A stretch of 15,266 nucleotides of DNA from assembly GCA_959605945.1 (NCBI GenBank), contig CAUHGY010000042.1, forward strand, positions 1 to 15,266. The letters are read 5' to 3'. The notes under the pieces were generated by a model. The model was not told where the DNA came from. It ran no database searches and was given only the letters and a program-made list of their open reading frames with translations. The position numbers and the translations under genes are program-made. This stretch comes from an uncultured Clostridia bacterium (GTDB taxonomy: Bacteria; Bacillota; Clostridia; Christensenellales; Borkfalkiaceae). This document shows, in pieces, positions 6,047 to 13,025 of this stretch; the stretch's first letter is position 1; every line of letters begins with the position of its first letter.

Positions 6047-6958
6047 ATGTATTCAAAAGAAGAATTTGAAAACTTAATAGATAATTCTCCGCTTTTTAGC
6101 ATTGATAAAAAATGTTCACCAATGCAGTATAAAACTGAACGATATGTTTTATTAACTTTACTTACCGACTATTATAGGTTTTATGTATTTAAAAATAAGC
6201 CGCTTGAAGATTATAGTTTAACGCTTATTAAAACTGCCGCGGAATGTATCGAATATTATAACCAAGAAGAAGGTAAATTTTTACATTTATTTAACTCTGC
6301 AATGAAGCGTAATTTTACAATTAGCCGAGCAAAGGAGCTGATTGATAACAAAAGGCAAGGTATTAAGATAACGTCAAAAGAAGATGAATTGATCCGCAAA
6401 ATTATCAGATTTACGCAAAGTAAAGATTTGGATATTTATGATGAGTCAGTTCAAAAAAAAGTTGCAACGATAATCGGGGTATCTCACGATAAAATTCGTG
6501 AATTGGTTCAAATGAATGACAATGCGGTTGGTGTATATGGTAGGGTTACTAACGATGAAGGCGAAGAAGTAGACTTATTTGACAAGTTGTCAAGCAAAGA
6601 ACACTCTCCAGAGGAAGAACTTGTTTTGCAAGATAGCGTTGAAGATTTGATAAATAAAATAGAAGATACGTTTATTGAGATCCAAGATAGACAAAAGCAA
6701 ATGATTTCACTGCTTTTAACAGTAGAAATAGTTAAAGTTTTTAATTATGACCTAAAAAAAGTATTTGATTTGTTAGAAGATAAAAAGATTTATAATTATA
6801 CTGCTATAAAGTTTTACGAGACAAATGGGGACTTACCGACAGCAAAGCATATAGCCACTATCTGTGGAGTATCTGAACAAAGTTTAAGTAGAACTTATAA
6901 AAATTTTAAAAATAAAGTGATTTTAAGAAAAAAATACTATGAAAATTTTAATCGGTAA
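6047..6958 (+). CDS. Divergent sigma-70-like transcription factor
   Basis: The 303-aa protein has the layout of a sigma-70-type factor. Residues 55-120 resemble region 2 (LIKTAAECIEYYNQEEGKFL, 60-79, then a basic helix with KRQGIKI at 102-108). Residues 126-155 resemble the region 3 helix-turn-helix (VQKKVATIIGVSHDKIRELV). Residues 262-290 form a region 4-like helix-turn-helix (LPTAKHIATICGVSEQSLSR). An acidic linker (165-200, EGEEVDLFDK...SPEEEL) precedes it, as in many sigma factors. Divergence is high and a 40-residue insertion separates region 4.1-like and 4.2-like parts, so it could also be a non-sigma regulator. The stop of the CARF-like gene overlaps its AAGGAG site. It overlaps the ThiC-like gene by 20 bp. 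It could drive the promoter-like blocks at 4976 and 8654; this is inference. Confidence 0.65.
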   Translation: MYSKEEFENLIDNSPLFSIDKKCSPMQYKTERYVLLTLLTDYYRFYVFKNKPLEDYSLTLIKTAAECIEYYNQEEGKFLHLFNSAMKRNFTISRAKELIDNKRQGIKITSKEDELIRKIIRFTQSKDLDIYDESVQKKVATIIGVSHDKIRELVQMNDNAVGVYGRVTNDEGEEVDLFDKLSSKEHSPEEELVLQDSVEDLINKIEDTFIEIQDRQKQMISLLLTVEIVKVFNYDLKKVFDLLEDKKIYNYTAIKFYETNGDLPTAKHIATICGVSEQSLSRTYKNFKNKVILRKKYYENFNR

Positions 6959-8090
6959 CAAGAAAAGAGCAAAAAAACTATATGCGGGCGACGGTGAATA
7001 TCCCAGGGTGTTGGCAAGTATAGGCGCAAGTGAGTTATGTGACGATATTTCCATAGAGATTAAAAAGGCGAAAATTGCCGAAGAGTATGGAGCGGACATA
7101 ATTATCGATCATACGCTTACGCCAAATAACTATGAGGTTCAAAAACGTATTTTAGAAGAGACGGATATACCGATTTCTTCTATAGCTGTATATGATGTTG
7201 CATCGATGGTAAAATATTGTGAAAAAGGTTTTTTTACACAAACTGACGTATTAGATGGGTTTGAGAAAAAGGCGAAATTAGGACTGGATTTAATTACTGT
7301 TCATGCAAGCGTCATAAAAAAGGATTTAGAATTTTTTCATAAGGGTTCTCGTATTATTCCATGTACCAGCCGTGGTGGAACAATGGTGCTTGAAAACATA
7401 AAGAAAACGGGTGACGAAAATTATTATTTTAAATATTTTAATGAAATTTTAGATATAGCAAAATATTACGGAGTAACAGTTAGTTTAGGTGCGATATTTA
7501 GGCCGGCGAATATATTTGATGCTATAAATCAAAATGAAATGTATTGGGAAGAAATTAAGAGGAATGCCGAACTTGTAAAAATGGCAAAAGATAAGGATGT
7601 CTACTGTATGGTTGAAGGAATAGGGCATTGTCCGATAAATTTAATTCCAAAAGTTGTTAAAAAGTCTAAAGAAATATGCGGTACGCCTTATAGGGTTTTG
7701 ACCGTTGCTACAGATAGCGCGTTGGGGTTTGACCATGTTTCTTCAGCAATAGCCGCGGCAACCGCCGTTAGTGCAGGTGCGGATTTTGTTACGGCGGTTT
7801 CGAGATCAGAGCATTTGGGTTTGCCTAATTTAAATGATTTAAAAGAAGCTGTCATTAGTGCAAAAATTGCTGCTCACAGTGGCTATATTGCGAGAACAGG
7901 GGATATTTCTTTAGATATTAAAATGGCAAATAAAAGAAGTGAGGTGGGATGTCGGGGCTCTGTTGAAGCTTCAATAATTCCTAAAATGACTGAGGAGGCA
8001 TTAAAAAAATATAAGCACAGCGAAGATAAAAAATGCGCCATGTGCGGCGATTTCTGTGCTTTGTTTTCAAGTGATAAAATAAGGGAATAA
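6939..8090 (+). CDS. ThiC-like radical SAM protein in a non-thiamine context
   Basis: ThiC rearranges aminoimidazole ribotide into the thiamine pyrimidine (HMP-P) using SAM and a 4Fe-4S cluster; the paralogue BzaF makes hydroxybenzimidazole from the same substrate. This 383-aa protein has the family landmarks in order: SIGAS (27-31), GADIIIDHT (51-59), TSRGGT (143-148), SLGAIFRP (182-189), VEGIGHCP (225-232), GFDHVSSAIAAA (263-274), EHLGLPN (291-297), KIAAH (309-313) and a C-terminal CAMCGDFC (366-373). It differs from bacterial ThiC at several points: SLGDG is SLGAI, EGPGHVP is EGIGHCP, the cluster spacing is Cx2Cx3C rather than Cx2Cx4C, and the N-terminus is shorter. Some archaeal or BzaF-type proteins may share the last feature. 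It starts inside the sigma-like gene, implying coupling, and no thiD, thiE or thiM lies nearby. It may make a different AIR-derived product. Confidence 0.85.
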   Translation: MKILIGNKKRAKKLYAGDGEYPRVLASIGASELCDDISIEIKKAKIAEEYGADIIIDHTLTPNNYEVQKRILEETDIPISSIAVYDVASMVKYCEKGFFTQTDVLDGFEKKAKLGLDLITVHASVIKKDLEFFHKGSRIIPCTSRGGTMVLENIKKTGDENYYFKYFNEILDIAKYYGVTVSLGAIFRPANIFDAINQNEMYWEEIKRNAELVKMAKDKDVYCMVEGIGHCPINLIPKVVKKSKEICGTPYRVLTVATDSALGFDHVSSAIAAATAVSAGADFVTAVSRSEHLGLPNLNDLKEAVISAKIAAHSGYIARTGDISLDIKMANKRSEVGCRGSVEASIIPKMTEEALKKYKHSEDKKCAMCGDFCALFSSDKIRE

Positions 8091-8091
8091 A

Positions 8092-8649
8092 ATGAAAGTA
8101 AAAATCAACAATAAACAACAAAGCAGGGAAAAAATTATTGCTTTAAATCTGAATAGGGTGCCCGAAATTTTTGTACATAAGTCGGATAAAAGCAGTATGA
8201 AAAGATTTTTTAATTTATATAAAGAAGAGATATATATTGTTCGAGATGCAGAAAGATCAAGCAGTAAATATTATTATGTCAAAAACGCTGACGAGTGTTA
8301 TAATATGGCGCAATATTTTTCAGGACAAGTAATCGTTGCAGTATCGATAAATGCTTACAAAAATAAAGTTTTATTGGGGGCAATAGAAATAGTTGGAGAG
8401 TGCATTAGGATTTGTGCGACGACCAAAGAAGAATTAGATCACCGTACAATGTATAATGGGCAAGCGGAATACAATTTTCAAACAAATATTTTTGATAAAA
8501 AATTATCTGACATTCCTGAGTTTGATTTTTTGTATCAATATATTATAGAAAATACCCTTGACGGATATACGATTGAATTTACTATTTATGATAAACCTGT
8601 CGGAATAAATAAAGAAAAAATAATCATAAACGAAATAAGAAATTATTAA
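8092..8649 (+). CDS. Unrecognised 185-aa protein downstream of the ThiC-like gene
   Basis: I do not recognise this family. It appears soluble and mixed alpha/beta. It has a central IYIVRDAERSSSKYYYVKNA stretch (47-66), a strand-rich part around VIVAVSINAYKNKVLLGAIE (80-99), and a C-terminus EFTIYDKPVGI...IIINEIRNY. The pattern of two conserved-looking acidic strands (EF.IYD, NEIRNY) and an early RDAE is faintly reminiscent of half an ATP-grasp or another nucleotide-binding fold, but that is only an impression. It starts one base after the ThiC-like stop, with AAGGGA in the end of that gene as ribosome-binding site. The near-fusion spacing suggests the two products act together, for example in modifying the ThiC-like product. 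Confidence 0.65.
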   Translation: MKVKINNKQQSREKIIALNLNRVPEIFVHKSDKSSMKRFFNLYKEEIYIVRDAERSSSKYYYVKNADECYNMAQYFSGQVIVAVSINAYKNKVLLGAIEIVGECIRICATTKEELDHRTMYNGQAEYNFQTNIFDKKLSDIPEFDFLYQYIIENTLDGYTIEFTIYDKPVGINKEKIIINEIRNY

Positions 8650-8653
8650 AATT

Positions 8654-8688
8654 TGTTAAGTTTTGTAAAAAATGATTTTATTAAAAAG
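8654..8688 (+). promoter_or_regulatory. Promoter-like block before the helicase gene (copy 2)
   Basis: This block starts TGTTAAGTTTTGTAAA and contains TATTAAA at 8679-8685. It aligns without gaps to the block at 4976-5010 (24 of 35 identical). It lies in the only sizeable gap of the operon (8650-8719). It could give the helicase and the last gene an internal start under the same control as the operon's main promoter. Confidence 0.45.
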
Positions 8689-8719
8689 TACGTAACAAAA
8701 ATATTTTTTGGAGTATAAA

Positions 8720-11236
8720 ATGTTAAATTTAAAACTTACAAAAGCAATCTATTTTAATGAGTCAACAAAGGAAAAAGAAAATGATCTTATTGATGCCGTA
8801 AACGACGGAGAATGGCATAAGGTAAAATTAACTACTAACCGATTAGATATTCAGCTGGATAAAAAAGATGAAAGAAAAATTACATCGATAAACGGCATAA
8901 AAATAATTTATCGCATTGCGAAAGGAGGATGTCTTGTTCTAATCGGAAACTTAGGGTGTTCGTTTAGAGCACCGTTTGGCGGAGAATTTTTTGTAAAAAG
9001 AGCTGTTGTAGAGGAAAATTCTGATTTTGATTCGATAAAGGGTGTTGATGAAGAAATCACATTTTCCAACACCCCTGTTGTGATTGAATTTATGCAGGAA
9101 AAACTTGCAACTATATCAAAAAAGAGAGAGTTGGTTTATGATCTTTCTCAGTTTGATGAATTTATGGAAATTTTTAAATTCTATAAATCGTTATCCGGTG
9201 AATTAAATAATAATACGCATTATTTAATCGAAACCGTATTAAGACCATATTATTTTGTTTCGATTGACCAAAAGGAAATAGAAGTTGAAGAAGAGTATGC
9301 AATTAAGAATTTAAACGGTATCGTTATTGGATATAGATTAGAAGACTATAAGTTTGAAAACTTATCTAATGAACTGCAAGATTCAGTTGTTAGACTTGTT
9401 GACGTAAAAATAAAAGCTTCTAATAAAGATATAAAGAAGATAAAAAGTTTTGCAGATAATTTATATTTTAGCGAGGAAAGTGAGATAACCGATAAAAACG
9501 ACAGAACTTTAAACAATAATAGTTTTGATTTAAAAAATATAATTGTAGACGAAGACTGTTTGGTTTTGTCGGGGGAGCCTAAGAATTTCAATAATGTTTT
9601 TAGGTATTTGCATCTTTACGATATGGGGCAAAAAGTTAAGTTGGAGTCAATTGATAATTCTCTTAAACTTATTAATCAAGGTGCATCGGGGGCGGCGGCT
9701 GAATTATTGGAGCTTGTTATTGGCGAAAAACCAATGCCGTCAAATTATTCAAGAAGAACGCCAAATGATAATAAAGAAAAATACATAGAGCAATTAGACG
9801 AAGCACAAAAGCAGGCGTTTTTAATGGCAACAGATGGTTCGCCGGTAAGTTTAATTAAAGGACCTCCGGGAACAGGTAAAACTTTTGTTATAAATGCCAT
9901 TGTGCAATATATAACAAAAGAACTTAAAGAGAAAGTTGTTATTTCATCACAGACACATGTCGCAATCGATAACGTATTAGATGAAATAATGGAAAATTAC
10001 GATCCCATTATTCCCAATAGAATAACGAATAGAAAAAATAAGTATGCAGGTCAGGAGATTGACAATACAATTTATAAAACTTGGGCAAAAAAATTTGAAT
10101 CACATAATAAGAGGGCAAGAAATAGTTCTCTTGCGGAGGAAATTTTAGCAGACATTAAAAATTTTAAGGGCGAAAAGAAATTTAGATTTTCGGAAAGTGT
10201 ACGTGCGTCGGATTATTCAGTAATAGGCGCAACAACAACTACAAGCGCTATCGGCGGCAAAAAGGGTTTAGAGCTTTTCGAAGGCTATGATTGGCTTATT
10301 ATCGATGAGGTTTCAAAGTGCCCGATTACGGAAGTTCTCAGGTATCTGCCATATGTTAAAAAAATTATCATGGTCGGAGATGACTATCAGCTAGCTCCGC
10401 TTTTAGAATTTCAAAAGGAAGAAGTTGAAAATTTACCGGATTATAATGAAGATATGTTTGAAAAGCTTCAAAGAACTTATGAAGAATCGGTTTTTGCAAA
10501 AACACTTGAAAAAGCACGTAGGGTTGGTAGACTTGTAACGTTAAACGTAAATTATCGTTCCGTCAAAGCTGTTTTGAATGCTTATAATATTTTTTATGAT
10601 AGACAATTAAAAGGAGTAAGAGAAAGCGTTAAGCCCGGTAAAGTAAAATTTACGGATAAATATACAATGCTTAACGATAAAGACGTTTTCTTTATTGATG
10701 TGAAAAACGGTAAGGAAGCTGTTGAAGGGACCTCAAGATTCAATGTTGAAGAACTTAAAGCAACTAAAGAAGTTTTAAACATGATAATAAAAAACACATT
10801 GAACCCCGAAAAAGTTTCTGTTTCGGCTATATTTCCGTATGGGGCTCAAATCGATAAGTTTCAGAAAGAAAACAGAGAGTTGATTAACGCTGCTCGTAAG
10901 GCGTTTAAGAGTTTTGAGATTGATACAGTGGACGCTTTTCAAGGGAGGGAAACGGACATTGTTTTAGTCAATACGGTTGTTACTGATATGTCACGTGGGA
11001 ATTTCTTAAAGGATTTCAGACGTATAAACGTTTCAATGAGCAGAGCAAGAGACAAATTGTTCATTTTTGGAAATCCCATTACGTTATCTGCAATAGAGAT
11101 GAAAATGCCAAATGGCGGAAAGAGAAGATATTTTGCTGAAATTATTGATGATATCAAAAGGTTTGGCCAGTATATTAAATTTGACGGAGGAATAGATTAT
11201 GAATCTGCAAGTAAGTCTAAAATTAAACTTATCTAA
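8720..11236 (+). CDS. UPF1-like superfamily 1 helicase
   Basis: This 838-aa protein has a complete SF1B helicase core in the UPF1/Dna2-like group, which unwinds DNA or RNA using ATP. It shows a Q-motif region (LDEAQKQAF), Walker A GPPGTGKT (381-388), motif Ia SSQTHVAIDNV, motif II IIDEVSK (D529, E530), motif III GDDYQLAPL, motif IV NYRS, motif V VDAFQGRETDIVLV and motif VI VSMSRARDK (771-779). Motif II reads DEVSK where most relatives have DEAxQ/S. The first 350 or so residues form an unrecognised N-terminal region that may bind the substrate or the partner protein. There is no visible nuclease motif. I chose the ATG at 8720 because GGAG lies 6 nt upstream; an in-frame TTG at 8708 overlaps that site. 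It overlaps the next gene by 38 bp, which suggests a complex. Confidence 0.9.
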   Translation: MLNLKLTKAIYFNESTKEKENDLIDAVNDGEWHKVKLTTNRLDIQLDKKDERKITSINGIKIIYRIAKGGCLVLIGNLGCSFRAPFGGEFFVKRAVVEENSDFDSIKGVDEEITFSNTPVVIEFMQEKLATISKKRELVYDLSQFDEFMEIFKFYKSLSGELNNNTHYLIETVLRPYYFVSIDQKEIEVEEEYAIKNLNGIVIGYRLEDYKFENLSNELQDSVVRLVDVKIKASNKDIKKIKSFADNLYFSEESEITDKNDRTLNNNSFDLKNIIVDEDCLVLSGEPKNFNNVFRYLHLYDMGQKVKLESIDNSLKLINQGASGAAAELLELVIGEKPMPSNYSRRTPNDNKEKYIEQLDEAQKQAFLMATDGSPVSLIKGPPGTGKTFVINAIVQYITKELKEKVVISSQTHVAIDNVLDEIMENYDPIIPNRITNRKNKYAGQEIDNTIYKTWAKKFESHNKRARNSSLAEEILADIKNFKGEKKFRFSESVRASDYSVIGATTTTSAIGGKKGLELFEGYDWLIIDEVSKCPITEVLRYLPYVKKIIMVGDDYQLAPLLEFQKEEVENLPDYNEDMFEKLQRTYEESVFAKTLEKARRVGRLVTLNVNYRSVKAVLNAYNIFYDRQLKGVRESVKPGKVKFTDKYTMLNDKDVFFIDVKNGKEAVEGTSRFNVEELKATKEVLNMIIKNTLNPEKVSVSAIFPYGAQIDKFQKENRELINAARKAFKSFEIDTVDAFQGRETDIVLVNTVVTDMSRGNFLKDFRRINVSMSRARDKLFIFGNPITLSAIEMKMPNGGKRRYFAEIIDDIKRFGQYIKFDGGIDYESASKSKIKLI

Positions 11237-12629
11237 ACAAATAAAGAAAATAAAAGTCAAATATAATACTTTTGAAAAGGCAACTTTTGATGAATATCTG
11301 ATAACTAGTTTAGTTTATAGAACCTATAAAGATATAGACAGGGAAAAATTAATTTTAGATTATATAAATGACATTACAGGCGAAGGTAGCTTAAATCATC
11401 ACTTTAAAAATCTATATTCAAAACTAAAAATCTTTAACGAAGAGCAACTTAAAAAAATAATGGATAATTCCATGATTCCCACTTTAAAGATCGACGAGAA
11501 AAACAGATATGAATATTATCCACAATTAAACGTTTCTATATTTAACAAAAGACTATATCAAGGAGATATAATCGAATATAATAATCTGCCGATGTTACTG
11601 ATGATTAATGAGGAGATTATCGATTTATCGATTGAAACAATTCGAGATGAAGTAAAAGCAGAACAATACTTTGTTTCCTTTGATGAGAGTGATAATGTTG
11701 AAATTAAAATTTTAAATAACTTTTTACCGATTGACGGTAAATTATTTGAAGAAACTTTATGTGTCGATCTTAAAAATGTTGATTCATATCAAGGAGAAAT
11801 TCATAATAATGCCGACGGTAACGGGTGGAAGGTGTTGACTAACTCAGCTTTTAATAACTTATTTTCGAATTCGAATTACTATTACGAAAATGGAGATCAT
11901 TATTTTGTAAGAAATGAAAGCGTAAGAAAAACAAGCATTGCAAAAGTTCACGGTTTATATATATATAATGAAAAAATATTGAACTATCAAAATAATCCTG
12001 TGCTGTGTAAAAGAGTAATAGATTTTTTACTTAAAAACAACACCATCAATGAATATAAGACAACATCTATTATTGCAATGTTAAAATTTGTTGATGATGA
12101 GAAATGTCAAAAAGTTGTAAATTCAATGCTTATGAAAAAAGAAAGCAAAGAATTTGCCCTGGTGGGACTCGATTTGATCGGTAATGGAATTATCTATGGT
12201 TGGGTAAAAATGGCGCTTAAAATGTTCTTAAAGTATGCAGAAGCTTATCACTTAAATTATTTATATCAAGCCGACTCTGATTTACCTTTTACTGTTGAAC
12301 AACTGATAAAAATTGATAAAGATATTTTAAGTGAAAGCCATAAAGTTAAAGTTGATGAATATAATTCTAATGTCGAAGCAAAAAAGAAAACGATCCGTGA
12401 AATTACCGGAGAAGTGACAACAAAAGGTTTACGCGAAAATGCTAAAAAGTTAGAAGCGGATGAAATTACTAAAAAATTCTCAAATCTTTGTAACCGATTG
12501 ATTGGGCACGTCAATGTGGATTTGGACAAGGCATCTCTTACAGAACTTGAAGTTTGGCATAAAGAAGCTCTTGAGTTAAATGAATTAAGTCTGCAAATAG
12601 AGAAAAAGCTGTTAAGTATAAAAGATTAG
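11199..12629 (+). CDS. Unrecognised 476-aa helicase partner
   Basis: I cannot assign a family. The protein looks soluble, with no signal peptide or membrane segment. Residues 1-80 are basic and helical (LKLNLSKQIKKIKVKYN, 7-23). Residues 80-260 look mixed with many aromatics (DGNGWKVL and SNSNYYYENGDHYFVR in the middle). Residues 270-370 appear to be a helical, repeat-like region. The last 100 residues are strongly charged and probably coiled coil (ELEVWHKEALELNELSLQIE). It starts within the helicase gene, 38 bp before its stop, with GGAGG eight bases upstream of the ATG, so production is probably coupled and equimolar. It is the last operon gene and is followed after 105 bp by a strong terminator. 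A role as helicase adaptor or effector is inference. Confidence 0.75.
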   Translation: MNLQVSLKLNLSKQIKKIKVKYNTFEKATFDEYLITSLVYRTYKDIDREKLILDYINDITGEGSLNHHFKNLYSKLKIFNEEQLKKIMDNSMIPTLKIDEKNRYEYYPQLNVSIFNKRLYQGDIIEYNNLPMLLMINEEIIDLSIETIRDEVKAEQYFVSFDESDNVEIKILNNFLPIDGKLFEETLCVDLKNVDSYQGEIHNNADGNGWKVLTNSAFNNLFSNSNYYYENGDHYFVRNESVRKTSIAKVHGLYIYNEKILNYQNNPVLCKRVIDFLLKNNTINEYKTTSIIAMLKFVDDEKCQKVVNSMLMKKESKEFALVGLDLIGNGIIYGWVKMALKMFLKYAEAYHLNYLYQADSDLPFTVEQLIKIDKDILSESHKVKVDEYNSNVEAKKKTIREITGEVTTKGLRENAKKLEADEITKKFSNLCNRLIGHVNVDLDKASLTELEVWHKEALELNELSLQIEKKLLSIKD

Positions 12630-12690
12630 AAAAAGTAGATATGGTTTAATTTGTTAAAAAAGAAAAATGATCAAATCAATAGAATAAACC

Positions 12691-12733
12691 TTGCGATTTT
12701 AGTAGTTCGAGTCGCAATGGCTATGGGCAGCCA
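12691..12733 (+). ncRNA. Two small hairpins ahead of the operon terminator, possible structured RNA
   Basis: TTGCGA (12691-12696) pairs with TCGCAA (12712-12717), and directly after it TGGCT (12718-12722) pairs with AGCCA (12729-12733). One base later the long terminator stem begins. CGATTTT (12694-12700) can also pair with AAAATCG (12735-12741), which would break the terminator. Three stacked hairpins with a competing pairing resemble a small RNA or an antiterminating element; no known family is recognised. Confidence 0.35.
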
Positions 12734-12754
12734 CAAAATCGTCAGTAAATTACT
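12734..12754. repeat. Right copy of the 21-bp near-identical repeat
   Basis: It matches 2372-2392 at 20 of 21 positions in the same orientation. It forms most of the 5' arm and centre of the terminator at 12735-12763. Confidence 0.45.
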
Positions 12755-12770
12755 GACGATTTTTACTTTA
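12735..12770. terminator. Terminator of the large operon
   Basis: AAAATCGTCAGTAA (12735-12748) is perfectly complementary to 12750-12763, with a single base between them (so a few inner pairs must open). It is followed by a further T and then ACTTTA. The A-run and T-run flanks make it usable on both strands. It ends the operon 105 bp after the last gene and separates it from the conjugation genes. Confidence 0.8.
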
Positions 12771-12828
12771 TAAATTTTCTTGAAATTTAATTTTTTGCGC
12801 AAAAAAGTCAAATTTTTCACCCGATAGT

Positions 12829-13008
12829 ATGTTAACCGAATTTCTGTACAGACCTGAACTCCTGCGAACAATTAAATACATAAAAAATATGGCGTATAGC
12901 GTAAAAAGTTATACGTCTTTTTTTAAAAGTATAAAGAATCTCGTAAACGGCGTGGTCGACGAGATTATGAAAGACGAAGACTTGCGACAGTTGTATGACC
13001 TATGGTAG
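12829..13008 (+). CDS. Small 59-aa protein at the edge of the conjugation module
   Basis: The frame starts MLTEFLYRPELLRTIKYIKN and ends with a polar stretch (DEIMKDEDLRQLYDLW). It lies in the zone where base use changes from AT-rich to GC-richer, and its second half (GTAAACGGCGTGGTCGAC) has the codon style of the genes to its right. No good ribosome-binding site precedes either the ATG at 12829 or the in-frame ATG at 12889, and the frame stays open upstream to 12784. It could therefore be a truncated remnant of a longer gene cut when the cargo arrived. Its stop overlaps a potential upstream start of the next gene, which supports its belonging to the same transcript. I do not recognise a family. 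Confidence 0.45.
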   Translation: MLTEFLYRPELLRTIKYIKNMAYSVKSYTSFFKSIKNLVNGVVDEIMKDEDLRQLYDLW

Positions 13009-13025
13009 GAGAAAAAGTAATAACG

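Noticed and set aside
12700..12717. tRNA-like TTCGAGTC segment as part of a tRNA or attachment site
   Set aside because: Only the T-loop-like octamer is present; no acceptor, D or anticodon arm can be drawn around it.
12891..12924. Terminator-like hairpin GGCGTATA/TATACGTC followed by seven T
   Set aside because: It lies within the 59-codon frame, where the bases are also read as codons. It may be a real early terminator if that frame is not a gene, but the two readings cannot be separated here.
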